From Phycisphaera sp. (GTDB lineage: Bacteria > Planctomycetota > Phycisphaerae > Phycisphaerales > UBA1924): DNA of 64,000 nucleotides. Positions within the stretch are counted from its first letter, which is position 1. Each line of letters starts with the position of its first letter. Below are positions 1 through 8,768 of the stretch, piece by piece. The DNA lies in assembly GCA_003712165.1 (NCBI GenBank), contig RHLH01000001.1:1054001-1118000 (forward strand), read 5' to 3'. The notes under the pieces are model-generated. The model made no database searches and had not been told where the DNA came from. It saw only the letters and a list, made by a program, of their open reading frames with translations. The translations under genes and the position numbers were made by a program.

Positions 1-707
1 GTTCAATGACCAGCGGTCTGGCCCACGAGATCAAAAACCCTCTCTCGACCATCGGGCTCAACATCCAACTCCTCGCTGAGTCTCTCGCGGAACTCAAGAT
101 CGAGCAGGATGATCGTGTAAGGCTGGGTCGCCGAGTTGATGCGCTTCAGCGTGAGATCGAGAGGCTCAAGGACATCCTGACGGACTTCCTCGACTTCGCG
201 GGCGAGAAGAAGCTCGATCCGAGCTCGACCGACCTGAACGCGATGGTGGGGGAGCTTGCCGATTTCTTCCATCCGCAGGCAGAGAGGCAATCGGTCAGGC
301 TCTACGTCACGCCTTCGACGGATTCGGTTGTCGCCACAGTTGATGGACCGCTTGTGAAGCAGGCGGTTCTGAACCTCCTGCTCAACGCACTCCAGGCGAT
401 GGGCGAGCCAGGCGAAAGCAGCGGCCCCCGCGAGATCTACCTGCGGACAGAGATCGCAGACGACGCTGAGCAGCGAGAGGCAAGGCTCCGCGTCGCCGAC
501 ACAGGCGAGGGCATGGACGACGAGACGCTCGCGAGCATTTTTACGCCCTACTTCACGACCAAGTCGTCGGGCACCGGGCTCGGTCTGCCGACCAGCCGCC
601 GGATCATCGAAGAGCACGGCGGGCGCATCGAGGTTCACTCGGAGCCAGGCCGGGGCACGGAGTTCACGCTTGTTTTCCCGATCGAAGAAGGCGCGGGCGC
701 TGCGTGA
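1..707 (+). CDS. Sensor histidine kinase, C-terminal part (cut by window edge)
   Basis: The reading frame is open at the window start, so only the kinase core is seen. It begins just before the phosphoacceptor H-box (HEIKNPLSTI, His about 7 residues after the first visible Met). A dimerisation helix follows, then an HATPase_c domain with an N-box (NLLLNALQAM, about 125-134), a G1 box (DTGEGMD, about 168) and a G2 box (SGTGLGLPTSRRI, about 188). This is the standard layout of a two-component sensor kinase that autophosphorylates on His and passes phosphate to a response regulator. The sensory part and any partner lie outside the window. Its stop codon directly abuts the stop of the convergent dioxygenase gene. 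Confidence 0.95.
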   Translation, partial: SMTSGLAHEIKNPLSTIGLNIQLLAESLAELKIEQDDRVRLGRRVDALQREIERLKDILTDFLDFAGEKKLDPSSTDLNAMVGELADFFHPQAERQSVRLYVTPSTDSVVATVDGPLVKQAVLNLLLNALQAMGEPGESSGPREIYLRTEIADDAEQREARLRVADTGEGMDDETLASIFTPYFTTKSSGTGLGLPTSRRIIEEHGGRIEVHSEPGRGTEFTLVFPIEEGAGAA

Positions 708-1520
708 TCAGTCTGTGACTTCCTTGAGGTTCGTCCTGACGTGCCAGAGTTCGGGGAAGAACTGCTGGCTGACGATCCGCTGCAGGTAGGAGACCCCGGC
801 TGTGCCCCCCGTCCCAGTCTTGTAGCCGATGATGCGTTCGACGGTCTTCATGTGCCTGAATCGCCAGAGCGTGAACGCCTCCTCGATGTCCACGAGCTTC
901 TCGCACATCTCGTAGTCGTCCCAGTACTCTTCGGGGTTCTCGTAGATTGTGCAGAGGACCGCGGTCACCTCGTCGGACTGCTCGTAGGGCTTCGACCAGT
1001 CGCGTTCGGTGTGCGATGCGGGGATAGGCAGCCCCTTGCGCGAGAGATGACGCAGAAACTCGTCGTAGATGCTCGGCGCGTTGAGCGTCTCTTTGAGCTC
1101 GGCGTACTCGCTGGGCTTCTTCTTGTGCATCTCGAGCATCCGTTCGTTCTTGTTGCCCATCAGGAACTCGATCATCCGGTACTGCGGGCTCTGGAACCCG
1201 CTCGCGGAGCCGAGCACGTGTCTGAACTGCGCGTACTCAGATGGGGTGAGCGTCGCAAGCACGGACCACTGGTTGAGCAGCTGAGTCTGGATGTGCTTGA
1301 TGCGGCTCATGATCTTGAAGCTCGCCTCGAGCTGATCCTGCTGGATGTATGCCATGGTGGCGCGCATCTCGTGGATCACGAGCTTCATCCAGAGTTCTGA
1401 GGTCTGGTGCTGGATGATGAAGAGCATCTCGTCGTGGTGCGGCGGGTCGCTCAGCGTGTGCTGTGCGCTCAGCAGCCGTTCAAGATCAAGGTACTCTGCG
1501 TAGTCGTCGGCTCTCTGCAT
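708..1520 (-). CDS. kynA: Tryptophan 2,3-dioxygenase
   Basis: A heme enzyme that opens the indole ring of L-tryptophan to N-formylkynurenine, the first step of the kynurenine pathway. The 270-residue length fits the bacterial family. Diagnostic stretches are present: [14 protein letters not shown] near residues 38-51, [12 protein letters not shown] in the middle, and the C-terminal WRFRH...[16 protein letters not shown] block that shapes the active site. The ATG at 1520 has a GGAG about ten bases upstream on the minus strand. No other kynurenine-pathway gene is nearby, so it is either a stand-alone catabolic gene or supplies a precursor to distant genes. Confidence 0.97.
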   Translation of the reverse strand: MQRADDYAEYLDLERLLSAQHTLSDPPHHDEMLFIIQHQTSELWMKLVIHEMRATMAYIQQDQLEASFKIMSRIKHIQTQLLNQWSVLATLTPSEYAQFRHVLGSASGFQSPQYRMIEFLMGNKNERMLEMHKKKPSEYAELKETLNAPSIYDEFLRHLSRKGLPIPASHTERDWSKPYEQSDEVTAVLCTIYENPEEYWDDYEMCEKLVDIEEAFTLWRFRHMKTVERIIGYKTGTGGTAGVSYLQRIVSQQFFPELWHVRTNLKEVTD

Positions 1521-1555
1521 CGCGTGGCTCCGGCTTGTGTCGCCAAAGCCTGAGC

Positions 1556-1753
1556 CTAGCGGCGGGATTCGCGCCGGTCACTCCGGGGTGTGTCGCTGAA
1601 CAGTGCAGCGCTGGCGGGCTCGTCACCGATCGGGGCAATACCAGACGTGCGGGATCCATAGAACGTGTCCCTGAGCGTTGTGCCGCACGAGGTCATCGCG
1701 CACGTGGATGCCGCGATGATCCCGATTGCCACGATGGTCCTTGCCCGCTTCAT
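1556..1753 (-). CDS. Small putative lipoprotein, 65 aa
   Basis: A short frame starting at an ATG with a good ribosome site (GGGGAG five bases upstream, minus strand). The first 25 residues are a positively charged start (MKRAR), a hydrophobic stretch ([15 protein letters not shown]) and a Cys at TSC that could be a lipobox, although the -3 residue is Met rather than Leu. The rest is Ser/Arg/Asp-rich with no recognisable domain. It is probably an exported, possibly lipid-anchored peptide. It lies 35 bases before the dioxygenase start on the same strand, so the two may be co-transcribed. The function is unknown. The weak lipobox is the main reason for doubt. Confidence 0.6.
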   Translation of the reverse strand: MKRARTIVAIGIIAASTCAMTSCGTTLRDTFYGSRTSGIAPIGDEPASAALFSDTPRSDRRESRR

Positions 1754-1971
1754 GACATCTCCCCTGCCCCGCCAGAGTCGGCGGGGAGCCCCTGCAGAGA
1801 GAACACTCGCTTGTGGAGGCTCGCGAGCCAGAAAACCGGGCCTGAGAGCCGATGAAGAGGGGGAAAGGGGAGGGTCTGTTGGGGCTTTGAGGTTTGACCG
1901 CGCCCGTTTGCGGATTACCATCCTCACATTCCCGGACCCAGGCTCTCCAACATGAGAGGACGGAGCATTCG

Positions 1972-2820
1972 ATGATCGAGATCGCGATGAGCACACTCGC
2001 CTGCCCAAGCGTCACCATCGCCGAGGCGGTGCGGATCGCCGAGGCCGCGGGCTGCGACGGCATCGAGTTCCGCACAGGCGGTGTCCGCGCCAGCGAGTTC
2101 GCGTGCGACCCGTTCCTCACCGACGAAGCCAAGACCCGCAGCATCCTTGACGCCGCGGGCCTCAAACCCGTGAGCATCGCGACCGGGACCAGCTTCGATG
2201 CGCCGATCAACCCGCCGGTCGTCGGGCAGCTCTTCGACAACGAAGCCTCGGTCCGCGAGGCCAAGCGCGCTATCGACCTCGCTGCGCAGCTGGAGTGCCC
2301 GTTCGTCCGCGTCTTCGGTTTCGAGAAGACCGAGAGGGAAAGCCACAAGTCGGCGCTCAAGCGCATCGCGGGCCGACTGAGCAAGGCGTGCGACCACTGC
2401 CGGCACACGGGCACGGCACTCGTTATCGAGAACGGCGGCAGCTTCTCGAGCGCTGAGCAGATCGTCGAGCTCATCGATGCCGTGTCGAGCCCTCTCATCA
2501 AGGCCTCGTATGACATCGCGATCGGGGATGAAGCTGGCGACTCTCCCGAGGACGCGATCTCTATGCTCCGCACCAAGCTGGGACTCGTGCGTGTGCGCGA
2601 CAACGACGAGAACGGCCCGGCCGAACTCGGCGCTGGTACCCGGCCGGTCGAGGAGTTTGTTCGCGCACTGGCAAAGCGCCGGTGGAGCGGGCCCGTGGTG
2701 TACGAGTGGGAGGCCGCGTGGTTTGAAGGGCTCCGCCCCGCCGACGAAGTGATGCCCGGCGCGATCCGCAGGCTCTGCGAATGGGCGGGCCTGACCTCTG
2801 GCGCGCAGGCCGTCGCGTAA
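1972..2820 (+). CDS. Sugar phosphate isomerase/epimerase-like TIM-barrel protein
   Basis: The protein has 282 residues from the ATG at 1972, which has GGAG six bases upstream; the open frame extends further left but without a ribosome site. It resembles the AP-endonuclease-2 / xylose-isomerase-like TIM-barrel family. It opens with MSTLACPSVTI and a GCDGIEFR strand, has VIENGG carrying a likely metal-binding Glu near the middle, then KASYDIAI, and ends with a VYEWE motif. Such proteins isomerise or epimerise sugars or inositols, usually with a divalent metal. The substrate cannot be told from sequence. It is followed after 16 bases by queG and may share its transcript. Confidence 0.85.
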   Translation: MIEIAMSTLACPSVTIAEAVRIAEAAGCDGIEFRTGGVRASEFACDPFLTDEAKTRSILDAAGLKPVSIATGTSFDAPINPPVVGQLFDNEASVREAKRAIDLAAQLECPFVRVFGFEKTERESHKSALKRIAGRLSKACDHCRHTGTALVIENGGSFSSAEQIVELIDAVSSPLIKASYDIAIGDEAGDSPEDAISMLRTKLGLVRVRDNDENGPAELGAGTRPVEEFVRALAKRRWSGPVVYEWEAAWFEGLRPADEVMPGAIRRLCEWAGLTSGAQAVA

Positions 2821-2836
2821 GCACGAAGGCAGCACC

Positions 2837-3907
2837 ATGGCCGGCGACTCCGATCCGGCAATCTGGATCCTCGACCAGTGCAAGGCTCAGGGTTTCGCGC
2901 TTGCCGGCGTAAGCGATGTCGACCCACCCAAGTGGGGCGCCGAGTTCCGCCAGTGGCTCGACGCGGGCAAGCACGGCGAGATGGCCTATCTCGACGAGCA
3001 CTACGGCGCGTCCCAGGACCCCAACCAGATTCTCGACGGTGCACAGTCAGTCGTGATGGTCGCCGACCTGTACGCCACGCGTGACGTGCCCGCAGATCAA
3101 CCGGAGCCGGGCGTTGGGCGCATCGCCAGATACGCAAGAGGCAAGGACTACCACAAGGCGATCAAGAAAAGGCTGCACACGATTTGCGACGAGGCTCGGG
3201 TGAGGTTCCCGGGCGAAGCGTTTCGCGCGTTTGTTGATACCGCGCCGATGAATGAGAGAGAATTCGCCGCACGCGCCGGGCTTGGCTGGATCGCCAAGCA
3301 CACGCTCGTCATCAACCCGACACTCGGGTCGTGGATGGTTCTCGGCGGCTTTCTGACAACGATGAAGCTCGGCAAGCCGCCTCATCAGCCGGGCTACGAA
3401 GACCACTGCGGTACATGCACGCGCTGCATCGACGCCTGCCCGACAGACGCCATCACGCCCTACTCGGTCGACGCGACCAAGTGCATCAGCTATCTGACGA
3501 TCGAGCACCGGTCACCGATCGACGAGCCGCTCATGGCGCAGATGGGTGACTGGATCGCCGGGTGCGACATCTGCCAGGAAGTCTGCCCGCACAATTCGCC
3601 CAAGGCGTTTGCAGAAGGTCATGAAACGCACGCGAGCTACGGCACGAAGCAGGCGGGGCTTGATCTGCTCGCAATCCTCGGCTGGGACAGCGATAAGCGT
3701 CGCGAGGCGCTGACAACGAGCTCGCTCAAGCGCGTGAAGTTGGATCAGTTCCGGCGCAACGCCGCGATCGCCGCTGGTAACGCGCTGCGAGACGAAGGTC
3801 TGCCCGAACTGCGCACGAAGCTTGAGCAGATTTCGTCGGACGAATCAGAGCCTGAACTGGTCAGGCGGGCTGCGCAATGGGCGCTGGCCGATCGTCCCGC
3901 CCCGTGA
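2837..3907 (+). CDS. queG: Epoxyqueuosine reductase
   Basis: This enzyme makes the last step of queuosine synthesis, reducing epoxyqueuosine in tRNA wobble position 34 with a cobalamin and two 4Fe-4S clusters. The 356-residue protein has the two cluster motifs: CGTCTRCIDACP near residue 190 and CDICQEVCPHN near residue 243, the latter completing both clusters. The N-terminal half carries the typical NEREFAARAGLGWIAKHT stretch. The C-terminal tail looks like the HEAT-type helices seen in some family members. The ATG is preceded by AAGGCAG. Its last 47 bases overlap the convergent membrane-protein gene. Confidence 0.96.
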   Translation: MAGDSDPAIWILDQCKAQGFALAGVSDVDPPKWGAEFRQWLDAGKHGEMAYLDEHYGASQDPNQILDGAQSVVMVADLYATRDVPADQPEPGVGRIARYARGKDYHKAIKKRLHTICDEARVRFPGEAFRAFVDTAPMNEREFAARAGLGWIAKHTLVINPTLGSWMVLGGFLTTMKLGKPPHQPGYEDHCGTCTRCIDACPTDAITPYSVDATKCISYLTIEHRSPIDEPLMAQMGDWIAGCDICQEVCPHNSPKAFAEGHETHASYGTKQAGLDLLAILGWDSDKRREALTTSSLKRVKLDQFRRNAAIAAGNALRDEGLPELRTKLEQISSDESEPELVRRAAQWALADRPAP

Positions 3908-5108
3908 AGAGCTTGGCGGCTAGCAGGATCGCCACACCCGCGGGGATGAAGCGTTCGTCTCTGACGAAGAAGCCCATGAAGAAGAAGGGCGACGCGAGCA
4001 CGATCGCGACGACTGTGACCTGCAGACTCCGTCTTGTCTGCCTGCGTATCGAGCGTCGGCGGATGTCCCAGACGTTGAGGTAGACGTAGGTGGGGAAGAT
4101 CAGGCCGTAGAAGGTGAGGAAGAGGCGGTAGACGATCTCGCCCGACGTCATATCGAGTTGACTTGTGATCGAGGTCGGCAGGTCTGGTCTGAGCCCGCAG
4201 AACAAGCCGAACGCGAATGCGATAAACGAGCAGAATTCAAACCACGTGTAGCTGCCAAGGAATGTCTTGGTCTTGCGTTCGAGTTCTTTGCGATGCACGC
4301 TTGTTGTAAACATGAACTGGGTGAACATGTGCAGCGCGATAAAGGCTGCGATCCAGAATCCCACATTCGCGACAGTCGCAGGATCACGATCAGTGAGTGC
4401 GGAGATCGGACCCGCGTAGAGAACAGTAAGGACGATCATCGAGAAGAAGAAGATGCCGAAGCCCATGCCAAACGCGAACCTTGATTCGCTGCTGGTTTGG
4501 CTTGAAAGTCTGGCTCTATGGAACGTGAGATCGAGATAAGGGCAGAACAGAAAGCCGAACACGCTTGCTGGCAGTAGCCAGAGCACGTCAGTGGAGAACG
4601 GCACACTCTGCAGAGTATGCTGTGGGCTGGGAGAAGCCGAATCGGTCACGACGAGCGTGACGAGAAGTGCTGCCGAAACCACCCAGGTAGCCAGCGCTTG
4701 GAACTGAATACCCCGAAACCCTCGCCCAAGCAGACCAACCGAAAGGACAGCGATGGTCGTTGCGCCCACACCGAGCGCGACCCAGATCGACCAACCCTGT
4801 GTGAAGAGGGCCCAAGCGAGGAGCCAGGCGAGCCAGAACTCGTGAAAGAGCACGGTGATCTTCGAGAAAAGCACCGCCGCCCCCCGGTGCTCCTCGACCA
4901 GCCTGCGGCTCGAGTCTGGAGACCTGAGTACCCAGCCCATCGCCGCGGCTCCGATGACGTTGGGCACCGCGAAGACCACGTACCCCCAGAGCCCGAGGTC
5001 CCGAATGAGCAGGGCCGGCATGAACATCCCGATGCACCACGTCCACGAGCAGCCAAGGTAGACGGCCCAGCCTGCGGGCCCGAGGGAGCGTTCATTGGGG
5101 GTCTGCAT
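3861..5108 (-). CDS. Polytopic membrane protein of unknown function
   Basis: A 415-residue protein made mostly of hydrophobic segments, about ten to twelve predicted membrane helices. The first helices read GWAVYLGCSWTWCIGMF and VVFAVPNVIGAAAMGWVL. The short N-terminus MQTPNERSLG is cytoplasmic-looking, and a basic stretch (RRRSIRRQTRR) lies before the last helices. The general look is that of a transporter-like protein, but no family signature is recognised. The gene overlaps the end of queG tail to tail by 47 bases. That overlap is compatible with a real gene because the hydrophobic pattern runs through the entire frame. The function is unknown. Confidence 0.75.
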   Translation of the reverse strand: MQTPNERSLGPAGWAVYLGCSWTWCIGMFMPALLIRDLGLWGYVVFAVPNVIGAAAMGWVLRSPDSSRRLVEEHRGAAVLFSKITVLFHEFWLAWLLAWALFTQGWSIWVALGVGATTIAVLSVGLLGRGFRGIQFQALATWVVSAALLVTLVVTDSASPSPQHTLQSVPFSTDVLWLLPASVFGFLFCPYLDLTFHRARLSSQTSSESRFAFGMGFGIFFFSMIVLTVLYAGPISALTDRDPATVANVGFWIAAFIALHMFTQFMFTTSVHRKELERKTKTFLGSYTWFEFCSFIAFAFGLFCGLRPDLPTSITSQLDMTSGEIVYRLFLTFYGLIFPTYVYLNVWDIRRRSIRRQTRRSLQVTVVAIVLASPFFFMGFFVRDERFIPAGVAILLAAKLFTGRDDRPAPIAQPA

Positions 5109-5232
5109 GGGTCATCAGTCTAGGAAGGCCCAATAGCACCACGAAACGTGTGGCACCTCGCCCATCTTGTGCTAGGTTCAGGGTACATCCGGCCGATTGA
5201 GCCGGATTGTCGTGTCGTAAGAGGGGACCAGG

Positions 5233-6075
5233 TTGAGACTTACGCATCAATTGACAGGGACGACGCTCATCGCTCTCCTTGCCGGGGCTACCGGTGCGCA
5301 GCAGAATTACACCAACAACATCCTCCTGACCGGCTACTGGCCCGAGACAAACAACATGCTCCGCCAGTTCAGCACCAACTCTGTCCAGAACCCGGGCGGC
5401 TGGGCCGGCGAGAACTGGAACAACTCTGGGTACAACATCTACGCGTTCTTCCCAGAGTTCCCCGGACAGACAGGGCCCAACTGGGGACAGGGCGAGGGCG
5501 ACTTCGAGGTCGATTACCAGGACACCTCCGCCGACTGGGAGCGGATCCTGCCCACGATCAACCCCGCCGCGATCATGACGTTCAGCAGGGGTGCCCCGGG
5601 CAGCAACTGGGAACTCGAGGGACGCCTGCAGATGCACGAGGTCAGGCGCTGGCTCGCCGACTTCGACGGCGACCGCCGACCCTCTGAGGACATGCCGATC
5701 TTCCAGACGTTGACGCCAGGTGAGTGGTACGACAGCACTCTGCCAGTCGACGAGATCATGGCCGACATCAACGACCAGGATTTCGGTGTCAACGCGTTCA
5801 TCGACGACAACGGTGGGGGTCGGTTCCTCTCCGAGTTCATCGGGCTGCACGGCATGATGCACATGCTCAACAACGGAGCCGACTCCGACTACCAGACCTT
5901 CGCCGCCGGGCATATCCACGTCGGCATCGACACCACGCTTGCAGACGCCGAGCGTGCGACTGAAATCACACTCAACAACCTGACCAGGCATCTCGATCTG
6001 GTGATCCCGTCGCCTTCCGGGGGGGCAGCGCTTATCGCGCTCACTGCGACGGCATTCGTTCGGCGCCGACGATAA
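5233..6075 (+). CDS. Exported pyroglutamyl-peptidase-like protein with C-terminal sorting tail
   Basis: The TTG at 5233 is the likely start, with GAGGGG six bases upstream; a signal peptide follows (LIALLAGATGAQQ). The 280-residue protein resembles pyrrolidone-carboxylate peptidase (clan C15) in several places: ILLTGYWP near 30 (compare VLVTGFEPF), SNWELEG near 124-130 (the catalytic Glu strand), GRFLSEFIGLHG near 197-207, and AAGHIHVG near 224-231 (compare FVHVP with the catalytic His). The nucleophile Cys position appears to be Ser200, and the protein has no Cys at all. It ends VIPSPSGG, a hydrophobic stretch and RRRR, a sorting-type tail. If the homology holds, it is a secreted, altered peptidase fold. 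Activity is uncertain. Confidence 0.75.
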   Translation: MRLTHQLTGTTLIALLAGATGAQQNYTNNILLTGYWPETNNMLRQFSTNSVQNPGGWAGENWNNSGYNIYAFFPEFPGQTGPNWGQGEGDFEVDYQDTSADWERILPTINPAAIMTFSRGAPGSNWELEGRLQMHEVRRWLADFDGDRRPSEDMPIFQTLTPGEWYDSTLPVDEIMADINDQDFGVNAFIDDNGGGRFLSEFIGLHGMMHMLNNGADSDYQTFAAGHIHVGIDTTLADAERATEITLNNLTRHLDLVIPSPSGGAALIALTATAFVRRRR

Positions 6076-6100
6076 AGGGCGCCAACTTCTCAAGCACTGA

Positions 6101-6140
6101 GGGACCATGGCTTGGAGGAGGGCCGTGGTCCCTCGGTCAT
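6101..6140 (+). terminator. Intrinsic terminator-like hairpin after the C15-like gene
   Basis: GGGACCATGGC at 6101-6111 pairs with GCCGTGGTCCC at 6122-6132, with one G-T wobble. A moderately T-rich tail follows (TCGGTCATTATTGTG). It sits 26 bases after the exported-protein stop and before the end of the convergent gene, so it may serve either strand. Confidence 0.7.
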
Positions 6141-6175
6141 TATTGTGTTTGAGGCATGAGAATCTGGGCGACGGA

Positions 6176-6862
6176 TTACGGCAGCCTGCCGCGGCTCTTC
6201 TGGTGCAGCTTGGGCGTGGCGTGGAAGATCGCGATCGCCCGACCCACGCGCTTCTCCTTCATAGGCACATCCTTGGCCTCATCCTCGGAGATTTTCTTCT
6301 TCTTGCCCGGTGTGGGTATCGCCTGGTAGATATCCAGCTGAACCGTTGCGTCGAACTCCTCACCCTTCTCGACGAGGGGCTTGATGTCGGTCTTCGGGCG
6401 GATCTTGTAGACCGCGGGTCCGAGACACGGGCGGAGGAACCGGTACTCGAGGTTTTTGCAGACGACCGTGTAATCGCCGCCGCAGAACCCGAAGACGTAC
6501 ATGCCGCCTGCGATTTCTGAGTTACCCAGGAGCGCAGCGCCGGCCATCGCGTTGTACCAGTTCTTGTTGATCTTGCGGAAGGGCAGGACCGCTTGGAACG
6601 TCTCGTCGTCGATGCGGCGCATCGAGATCCCGCTTCGGAACGCGTAGGGCAGCCAAATCATCGAGCAGACCCGGTGCCAGAAGTTGTTTCGCGTGCTCAG
6701 CCTGCTCACGAACGCCTCGATGCGATCCATGAATGTCCGCTTCGCCGGTATGGCTTCGCCAGCCTTGATCGGCGCACCCTTGGCCTTCCGCGGGCGGCTC
6801 CGCGGGGTCGCCTTGGGGGCCTCTGGCTCGGATTTGACAGCCTGTTCACTCACGCTGGCCAA
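6176..6862 (-). CDS. DUF4442-like hotdog-fold protein
   Basis: A 228-residue protein with a basic, Pro/Lys-rich N-terminal tail of about 40 residues and then a domain resembling DUF4442, a hotdog-fold relative of acyl-CoA thioesterases. Recognisable parts are FRSGISMRRIDDETFQAVLP near 80-99, the NKNWYNAMAGAALLGNSEIAGG helix region, and the following YTVVCKN strand. The Lys-rich C-terminus is unusual. The start is TTG at 6862 (AGGA directly upstream, GGAG ten bases upstream), or the in-frame GTG at 6853. It lies 12 bases after the MBL-fold gene on the same strand and is probably co-transcribed. The acyl substrate is unknown. Confidence 0.8.
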   Translation of the reverse strand: MASVSEQAVKSEPEAPKATPRSRPRKAKGAPIKAGEAIPAKRTFMDRIEAFVSRLSTRNNFWHRVCSMIWLPYAFRSGISMRRIDDETFQAVLPFRKINKNWYNAMAGAALLGNSEIAGGMYVFGFCGGDYTVVCKNLEYRFLRPCLGPAVYKIRPKTDIKPLVEKGEEFDATVQLDIYQAIPTPGKKKKISEDEAKDVPMKEKRVGRAIAIFHATPKLHQKSRGRLP

Positions 6863-6874
6863 TCCTAGCTCCGA

Positions 6875-7870
6875 TCACCAGTTGCAGTCCGTGAGGCCTG
6901 TTGACTCCAGATCGAACCAGCCCCGGTCCCCCTTGTGGACCTTGAACACCGCATCTCCGGGCTCGTGGTCGAGAACGAGGTGCCAGCCGGCGTCGGCGGC
7001 CTCGGTCAGGAGCCACTGCTTGCTCAGCATGCTCGTGTAAGGCTCGACGTCGTAGCCGAGGCTGTACGCCTTGCCGAGGTGGTGGTGCGTGGGCATGACG
7101 TCGGGTGTGAAGACGACCTTGCGTCCCTCGGTGTCCTCGAACATCACCGCTTGCTGGCCCCAGGTGTGCCCCGGGACCAGGAACACAAAGAGACCAGGGG
7201 CGATCTCGGTCCGCCGATTCCGAACGGGCGAGGTCGGCAGATCGTTCCGGTGCGGGCGCTGATCGTGCGGGAACGGGATCGGGCTCTCGACGAGCCTCAG
7301 CCTCGGACGCTCGCCCTGCAACGCAAACTCGAGCGGCAGCAGATGGTCGCGGTAGTACGTCCGCGTCATCACCGCGTCGTTGGCGATCGCATCAACCCAT
7401 TCCTGCTTCTGCGTCACGACCTCCGCGTTCGGGAACGTGAAGCATATCTCGTTCTGATCACCCGATGCCTCGCCCTTGCCGGCGATCCAGTCGGGTGTCT
7501 CGCCCGCGCGCGCCCGGCGTGTCAGCCCGCCCGCGTGATCGAAGTGCAGATGGCTGACCACTGCCAGATTGACATCAGCAGGATCAACCCCCGCGTCCTG
7601 CACGGCGTGCTCGATCGTGCGCCCGTCGAGCCCGAAGATCTCGGACATCTTCGGGTCGAGTTTGTCGCCCGTGCCCGCCTCGATCAGGATCGTTCGCCCG
7701 CCGCCCCTGAGCAGCAGCGCGTTATGCGTGAGCTCAATCCGATTTCGCTCATCGGTGTCGATCGATCGCGACCACACACTGCGCGGGATGATGCCGAACA
7801 TGCCCCCGCCGTCGAGCAGGAATCGGCCCGCACGCAGAAGCGTCCACTCGTACTGAACGGTCTCAGCCAT
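6875..7870 (-). CDS. MBL-fold metallo-hydrolase
   Basis: A 331-residue metallo-beta-lactamase fold protein starting at the ATG at 7870 (MAETVQYEW). The metal-binding motif SHLHFDHAGG is clear near residue 104, and a later VPGHTWGQQAVMF and TPDVMPTHHH supply the third His and bridging Asp region. Family members hydrolyse lactones, thioesters or phosphodiesters in the cytoplasm. The QAVMFED strand and overall length resemble N-acyl-homoserine-lactonase-type or related hydrolases, but the substrate cannot be assigned. It is the first gene of a probable two-gene unit with the DUF4442-like gene, and is divergent from the acetyltransferase gene. Confidence 0.9.
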   Translation of the reverse strand: MAETVQYEWTLLRAGRFLLDGGGMFGIIPRSVWSRSIDTDERNRIELTHNALLLRGGGRTILIEAGTGDKLDPKMSEIFGLDGRTIEHAVQDAGVDPADVNLAVVSHLHFDHAGGLTRRARAGETPDWIAGKGEASGDQNEICFTFPNAEVVTQKQEWVDAIANDAVMTRTYYRDHLLPLEFALQGERPRLRLVESPIPFPHDQRPHRNDLPTSPVRNRRTEIAPGLFVFLVPGHTWGQQAVMFEDTEGRKVVFTPDVMPTHHHLGKAYSLGYDVEPYTSMLSKQWLLTEAADAGWHLVLDHEPGDAVFKVHKGDRGWFDLESTGLTDCNW

Positions 7871-7915
7871 GAGATAAGGGTAGTCTGTCTGGATCGATTC
7901 CGCGAAAGGACACGA

Positions 7916-8764
7916 ATGCTCACGCCCGCCGAGATCGCACACATGGAGGAGGCTCGCCAGGCGCGTGCGATGACGGAGATCGGCGTCGAGGCGGAGCCCA
8001 TCATGGGAGGGATCATGACCTACCTCGAGCCAGGTTCGTGGTCCAACCAGGTGTGCGGCATCGGTCTCTCAGGTAAGGCGACCAGCGACGAGGTCGCTCG
8101 CATTGTCGAGTTCTTTTCCTCTCGTGGCGTCGAGCCCAAAGTTGAGATCGCCCAATTCGTTGACGAATCACTGCTCATCGCGCTCGCCGAGCACAAGTTC
8201 GAGCTGCGACAGTTCGAGACGGTCCTCGCGAGACAGATCGGGGATAACGAGCAAATTAATCCGACGCCCCCGGGCGGCTGGCCCATCGATGGCGAGGGCA
8301 ACGAGCTCGTAATCGAGCGTGTCGATCCTGATGACGAGCCGACTGTTCTCGAGTCGTGGCGCGTCTCGATCAGCGGATTCATTGACGAGCCGCGCGACCC
8401 GACCGAGAAGGAACTCGGGATGCACCAACGGATCGTCTCGCACCCGCACAGCGATTACCTCGTCGCGAAGTTCGGGGAGCGGATCGTCGGCGCGGGCGGA
8501 GCCGAGTATCCGCGCGGCGATGAGATCGCAGTCGGTGTCCTCTTCGGTGTCAGCGTGCTCGATGAGTTCAGACGCAGGGGCATTCAGCAGGCGATGATCC
8601 TGCGCCGGGTCATCGGCGCCCAGAATCGGGGCGCGAAGGTCGTCGTGATCCACTCGGTCCCCGGCGCTTCGACCGACCGAAACTCGATGCGTCTCGGCTT
8701 CGAACCTTGCTACACGAAGGTCATCATGGCGGTCAGCGGCGAGGGGTTGGAGCCTTCGCCGTAA
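7916..8764 (+). CDS. GNAT family N-acetyltransferase
   Basis: A 282-residue protein starting at the ATG at 7916 with AAAGGA six bases upstream. The C-terminal half carries the GNAT core: LVAKFGERIVGAGGAEY, then VGVLFGVSVLDEFRRRGIQQAMILRRV (acetyl-CoA pyrophosphate-binding loop RRRGIQ) and a final strand NSMRLGFEPCYTKVIM. The N-terminal half looks like a second, degenerate GNAT module, as in two-domain members. The acceptor is unknown. A much longer open frame continues upstream on this strand but is the antisense of the MBL gene and has no start site, so it is not used here. Confidence 0.9.
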   Translation: MLTPAEIAHMEEARQARAMTEIGVEAEPIMGGIMTYLEPGSWSNQVCGIGLSGKATSDEVARIVEFFSSRGVEPKVEIAQFVDESLLIALAEHKFELRQFETVLARQIGDNEQINPTPPGGWPIDGEGNELVIERVDPDDEPTVLESWRVSISGFIDEPRDPTEKELGMHQRIVSHPHSDYLVAKFGERIVGAGGAEYPRGDEIAVGVLFGVSVLDEFRRRGIQQAMILRRVIGAQNRGAKVVVIHSVPGASTDRNSMRLGFEPCYTKVIMAVSGEGLEPSP

Positions 8765-8768
8765 CGCA

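Noticed and set aside
1623..3137. A 504-residue open frame on the minus strand
   Set aside because: It is antisense to the isomerase-like and queG genes, very Arg/Ser-rich, and has no ribosome site; it is a shadow of GC-rich coding DNA.
3861..3907. Whether the membrane-protein gene is spurious because it overlaps queG
   Set aside because: The overlap is only 47 bases at the two 3' ends and the helix pattern runs through the whole frame, so the gene is kept.
6935..7915. Upstream extension of the acetyltransferase frame giving 609 residues
   Set aside because: It is antisense to the MBL gene and the good ribosome site lies at 7905-7910, just before the ATG used.
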